In this document: piece after piece, positions 60,993 through 64,000 of the stretch | Layout: every line of letters begins with the position of its first letter | Position numbering within the stretch: position 1 is the stretch's first letter | Source: Anaerospora hongkongensis | Lineage (GTDB): Bacteria; Bacillota; Negativicutes; Sporomusales; DSM-15969 | Assembly (NCBI RefSeq): GCF_004339805.1 | Contig: NZ_SLUI01000009.1 | Coordinates: forward strand, 1-64,000 | Reading direction: 5' to 3' | Length of the DNA stretch: 64,000 bases | Translations under genes and position numbers: made by a program | Notes under the pieces: model-generated | What the model was told of the DNA's origin: nothing | Seen by the model: the letters and a program-made list of their open reading frames with translations, nothing else | The model's database searches: none

Positions 60993-61114
60993 GTTATCGT
61001 TAGGAATTATTAAAATTTCCTTTAGTTTTATTAACTTGAGGCGAACTAGTGAGCTAGGACAAGCAAAACGATTAGCGAAGGACATTTTAGTCAAAAATCG
61101 ACAAATTCGACCTT

Positions 61115-61141
61115 TAATCAGAGTTAAAACTCCCGCGATAT
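61115..61141 (+). promoter_or_regulatory. Candidate sigma-28 promoter of flagellin
   Basis: TAAT (61115-61118) is followed after 15 bases by CGCGATAT (61134-61141). The flagellar sigma consensus is TAAA, 15 bases, GCCGATAT, so it matches 3 of 4 and 6 of 8 bases. Confidence 0.5.
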
Positions 61142-61259
61142 AGTATATGAGGATGTTAACAGTCTGGTTTTCCAGCGGCCGATGGAAAACCGACTGATAT
61201 TCATTCAAATGACTCGGGCAAGGATGCCTGAGATCGAAATTTCAGGGAGGAATACACTC
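61142..61259 (+). promoter_or_regulatory. Flagellin leader with CsrA-type GGA motifs and a hairpin
   Basis: The leader carries GAGGATG at 61149-61155, AAGGATG at 61221-61226 and GGGAGGA at the ribosome-binding site (61245-61251). A hairpin at 61160-61196 pairs GGTTTTCCA with TGGAAAACC, extended by CAGTC/GACTG. CsrA (encoded upstream) binds such GGA motifs in the Bacillus hag leader; whether it does so here is inference. Confidence 0.55.
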
Positions 61260-62414
61260 ATGATTATCAATCATAATATTGCAGCTCTTAATACTTATAA
61301 CCGTTTGTCTTCTAACAACACTAATACTAGCAAATCGCTGGAAAAACTTTCTTCCGGTCTTCGCATCAACCGTGCTGGTGACGATGCTGCAGGTCTTGCA
61401 ATTTCCGAAAAAATGCGCGGTCAGATCCGTGGTCTTGATCAAGCTGGACGTAATGCGCAGGACTCCATCTCCATGATTCAGACTGCAGAAGGTGCCTTGA
61501 ATGAAACTCACAGCATTCTTCAAAGAATGCGCGAACTGGCAGTTCAAGCTGGTAACGATACCAACACCAAGGTTGACCGCGGCGAGATTCAAAAAGAGAT
61601 CAACGCTCTTACTGATGAAATCGACCGGATTGCCAATACTACCGAGTTCAATACCCAAAAGCTGATTGATGGCAGCAAGAAAGGTCTTGTAGAAGCTGCA
61701 GCTTCCGAGACTAATATTCAGCTTAATACCCGTGCTAAGATTGGTATTTCTTCTGCAAGTGTTACCAACATCGCAGAAAGTGGTACTATCATCATTACCC
61801 GTACTTTGGTTTCGGGAACAGCTACTGCCGGAAGCTTTACTATTGGAAAAGCAGATTCCACTCTTACTGCAGCTTGGGCTTCTAACACTACTGTTACATT
61901 TGGTGGCAGCACCATTACGCTTGATGGTTCACTGGATAACCTTGCCGTTGGCGAGAGCATCACACTCAGCGTGAAGAAAGCGGTAGCAGCATCTACTGCT
62001 GTTGGCAATTCTTTCAGCATGCAGATCGGCGCTAACAGCGGTCAAAGCATTTTGGTCGGCATGAACTCGATGAAAGCCACTGATATCGGCGTCCGCAACT
62101 CCAAGGCTGAAGCGCTAGACGTTAGTTCTTATGACAAAGCTACTGCCGCCGTCAGCACTATTAACGATGCGATTGAATTGGTATCGGCAGAACGCTCCAA
62201 ATTGGGTGCCGTTCAAAATCGTTTGGAACACACCATCAATAACCTGGGCACTTCGAGTGAAAACCTCACCGCCGCTGAATCTCGCGTTCGCGACGTAGAT
62301 ATGGCGAAAGAAATGATGAACTTCCAAAAGAACAACATTCTTTCCCAAGCTGCTCAAGCTATGCTGGCACAAGCCAACCAACAGCCACAAGGCGTGCTTC
62401 AGCTTCTCCGGTAA
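61260..62414 (+). CDS. hag: Flagellin
   Basis: The 384-residue product has the N-terminal D0/D1 (IINHNIAALNTYNRLSSNNTNTSKSLEKLSSGLRINRAGDDAAGLAISEKMRGQIRGLDQA), a variable Thr/Ser-rich centre near 175-275 that may be glycosylated, and the C-terminal ENLTAAESRVRDVDMAKEMMNFQKNNILSQAAQAMLAQANQQPQGVLQLLR. The start ATG 61260 follows GGGAGGAATACACTC. Codons favour highly expressed choices. A strong terminator follows. Confidence 0.97.
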   Translation: MIINHNIAALNTYNRLSSNNTNTSKSLEKLSSGLRINRAGDDAAGLAISEKMRGQIRGLDQAGRNAQDSISMIQTAEGALNETHSILQRMRELAVQAGNDTNTKVDRGEIQKEINALTDEIDRIANTTEFNTQKLIDGSKKGLVEAAASETNIQLNTRAKIGISSASVTNIAESGTIIITRTLVSGTATAGSFTIGKADSTLTAAWASNTTVTFGGSTITLDGSLDNLAVGESITLSVKKAVAASTAVGNSFSMQIGANSGQSILVGMNSMKATDIGVRNSKAEALDVSSYDKATAAVSTINDAIELVSAERSKLGAVQNRLEHTINNLGTSSENLTAAESRVRDVDMAKEMMNFQKNNILSQAAQAMLAQANQQPQGVLQLLR

Positions 62415-62431
62415 TCCATATTTTACTACCC

Positions 62432-62468
62432 ATAGAGGCCAGAGTGTATACTCTGGCCTCTATTTATA
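62432..62468 (+). terminator. Terminator of flagellin
   Basis: ATAGAGGCCAGAGT and ACTCTGGCCTCTAT flank GTAT, followed by TTATAAA. Confidence 0.93.
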
Positions 62469-62488
62469 AAGAAAGGACAGTAGGCATA

Positions 62489-64000
62489 ATGAAGATTTCA
62501 GCTTGCATGATTGCGAAAAATGAAGAAAAGGTAATTGCCCGTTGTATAGAGAGCTATCGTGCGGCAGTGGATGAAGTTATTGTCGTCGACACAGGCTCAA
62601 CAGATCAAACGGTGGCAATTGCCAAAAGTCTTGGGGCGAAAGTTTTTCACTTTACCTGGATTGATGATTTTGCCGCCGCGAAAAATTATGCTATTTCTAA
62701 GGCTAAAGGCGACTGGATTGTATTTTTGGATGCCGATGAGTATTTTGTGGAAGGCACAGGTGGGAAGCTGCGTACATGTTTGGAAAAACTGGACAAGGCA
62801 TTTGGTGCTGTAGCCTGCAGGATGATTAATATTGATGAAGTCAACGGAAAAACTATCAGTGAAATTGTTCATGTGCGGATATTTAAAAAGGATAAACAGC
62901 TTCGCTATGTCAACCCGATTCATGAAGCGCTGCATTACCGCGACAAAGACGGGAACATAAATGCTTACTTGGCTGATAAAGGGGAACTGCTCATCCATCA
63001 CACTGGCTATTCAGCGACTGTTAATCAGGTAAAAGCGCGCCGAAACCTGGAACTGTTGCTGAAACAGGTTGATGACAATATCGCGGCAAAACCGGAATAT
63101 TATTATTATATCGCGGATACTTATTTTACCTTGGACAAGTGGGATAAGGTCATTACCTACATTCGCTTGTTTATAGACACGGGTGCCAAACTGACAAATC
63201 TTAATGTACGGGTATACAATATTTTAATTGATGCGATGATGGAACTTGGGTATTCCTTGAACGAGATTATGCGGGAAGTGAATATCGCGATCACGCAATT
63301 TCCCCAGCATCCATTGTTTCATTTTTATAAAGGCAAGTTGCTATATGATGACAAATGCTATGACGCTGCGTTTACTGAACTGCGGCAAGCACTACAATTG
63401 CATGAAAACTATCAGGATATCGAAGTAAATTCTCTGGCCGTCAATCTTGGTACATTGTATAATCTTATGGCGGTTATCAGTGAATTCCGTAATGACGCTG
63501 GCACAGCAATTGAGTATTATCTGGAAACCTTGAAACTGGACAAATATGATGCAACTGCTTTTGACCGGCTGTTAAAGCAAATACGGTCGCAGCCGCTGCA
63601 GGATATAATTTCTTTTCTGAACACTTTATATGACGTTGAATATGAAGCCGATCTGGATTTTTTGGCGACCTCCTTGGTTAACCATGCCGTACCCCAGGTT
63701 CTGGCTTACTATACAAGTTTGCGAGAAAAAAAGTATCCAAAACAAGACTACGTGGTTTTACAAATGTTAGTGGCTAATGGGCATTATGATAAAGCATTTG
63801 CTGCTTTATTAGAATGCTATAGCAGGGATGGGGATGAGCGCCTGGCACTAGTGTCGGCGACAGCAGCAATGTTAAGTGGTAATGGAGCGTATATGGAGAA
63901 AGCTTCAGAACAGTTGCCGTCTGCCTATGCCAAGCTCCTTAAAGCGTATCGCGGCGATATTATATTATTTGCTGAAGAAGATAAAGCAGCTTTTCTTAAC
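62489..64000 (+). CDS. Glycosyltransferase family 2 with TPR-like region, partial at window end
   Basis: The frame is open from ATG 62489 to the end of the window (504 codons seen). A GT2 domain covers residues about 1-230: ISACMIAKNEEKVIARCIES, VVDTGSTDQT near 33, DDFAAAKNYAIS near 60 and FLDADEYF (DxD) near 83. The rest is helical with TPR-like units (PEYYYYIADTYFTLDKWDKV, PQHPLFHFYKGKLLYDDKCYDAAFTELRQALQLH). Such genes next to flagellin in Clostridia-type genomes are candidate flagellin glycosyltransferases. The ribosome-binding site is GAAAGGA. Confidence 0.88.
   Translation, partial: MKISACMIAKNEEKVIARCIESYRAAVDEVIVVDTGSTDQTVAIAKSLGAKVFHFTWIDDFAAAKNYAISKAKGDWIVFLDADEYFVEGTGGKLRTCLEKLDKAFGAVACRMINIDEVNGKTISEIVHVRIFKKDKQLRYVNPIHEALHYRDKDGNINAYLADKGELLIHHTGYSATVNQVKARRNLELLLKQVDDNIAAKPEYYYYIADTYFTLDKWDKVITYIRLFIDTGAKLTNLNVRVYNILIDAMMELGYSLNEIMREVNIAITQFPQHPLFHFYKGKLLYDDKCYDAAFTELRQALQLHENYQDIEVNSLAVNLGTLYNLMAVISEFRNDAGTAIEYYLETLKLDKYDATAFDRLLKQIRSQPLQDIISFLNTLYDVEYEADLDFLATSLVNHAVPQVLAYYTSLREKKYPKQDYVVLQMLVANGHYDKAFAALLECYSRDGDERLALVSATAAMLSGNGAYMEKASEQLPSAYAKLLKAYRGDIILFAEEDKAAFLN

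Overview
The window looks like chromosome from a diderm, endospore-former-type Firmicute (Negativicutes, most likely Sporomusaceae). Outer-membrane and LPS genes (porin, LptD/OstA-like protein, heptose kinase and adenylyltransferase, heptosyltransferases, WaaP-like kinase, Wza-type exporter, secretin) sit beside Firmicute-type genes. The Firmicute-type genes are a YvyF-FlgM-FlgN-FlgK-FlgL-YviE-FliW-CsrA-flagellin block, RecD2, ComF, small DUF1659/DUF2922/YvrJ proteins and a possible ComK-like protein. Genus is not determinable by eye. No rRNA, tRNA or CRISPR array was seen.

Layout. 1-475: three hairpins that may be the end of a transposon, then a structured leader. 476-4558: outer-membrane porin, two exported proteins of unknown role and an LptD/OstA-like protein. 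4575-7183: core heptose activation (separate HldA and HldC) and a heptosyltransferase. 7176-12870: polysaccharide export and phosphoregulation (PHP-type tyrosine phosphatase, Wza, Wzz, BY-kinase) and the initiating sugar-phosphate transferase. 13153-19000: AT-rich Wzx/Wzy-type polysaccharide genes (glycosyltransferases, flippase, EpsG-like polymerase). 19078-26231: nucleotide-sugar supply (GalE, RfbBACD, GalU, ManC). 26292-35106: LTA-synthase-like transferase, more glycosyltransferases, a damaged acetyltransferase and a leftward LPS-core operon (WaaP-like kinase, GT9, GT4). 35308-41496: phosphomannomutase, second GalE, two paralogous membrane proteins, a DUF218 protein and Pgi. 41518-45309: outer-membrane protein, PilP-like protein, secretin, NarL-type regulator. 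46518-47987: zinc-ribbon protein and an encapsulin nanocompartment with ferritin-like cargo. 48104-54488: ABC-F ATPase, small-protein cluster, heptad-repeat coiled coil, RecD2 and ComF. 54572-64000: HD-GYP protein and the late flagellar block, ending in a TPR glycosyltransferase that runs off the window.

How it fits together. About 36 kb is a surface-glycan locus. GalU, GalE, RfbABCD, ManB, ManC and Pgi supply UDP-, dTDP- and GDP-sugars. The sugar-phosphate transferase and glycosyltransferases build the lipid-linked unit, the flippase and polymerase process it, and Wzz, BY-kinase, phosphatase and Wza control length and export. The flagellar end carries the FliW-CsrA-flagellin feedback circuit with GGA motifs in the flagellin leader, and a glycosyltransferase placed to modify flagellin.

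Points most worth a second look: a dispersed repeat that supplies the ribosome-binding site and start codon of a heptosyltransferase; the structured porin leader; the encapsulin-ferritin pair; an acetyltransferase with a visible frameshift and a lost start codon; a 21-bp minisatellite coding perfect heptads; tandem paralogous membrane proteins of unknown function; a ComK-like protein; and small genes at 50682, 51358 and 35207. I did not find a clearly new multi-gene system; the best candidates are the small-protein cluster at 50.2-51.5 kb and the membrane-protein pair at 37.8-39.0 kb.
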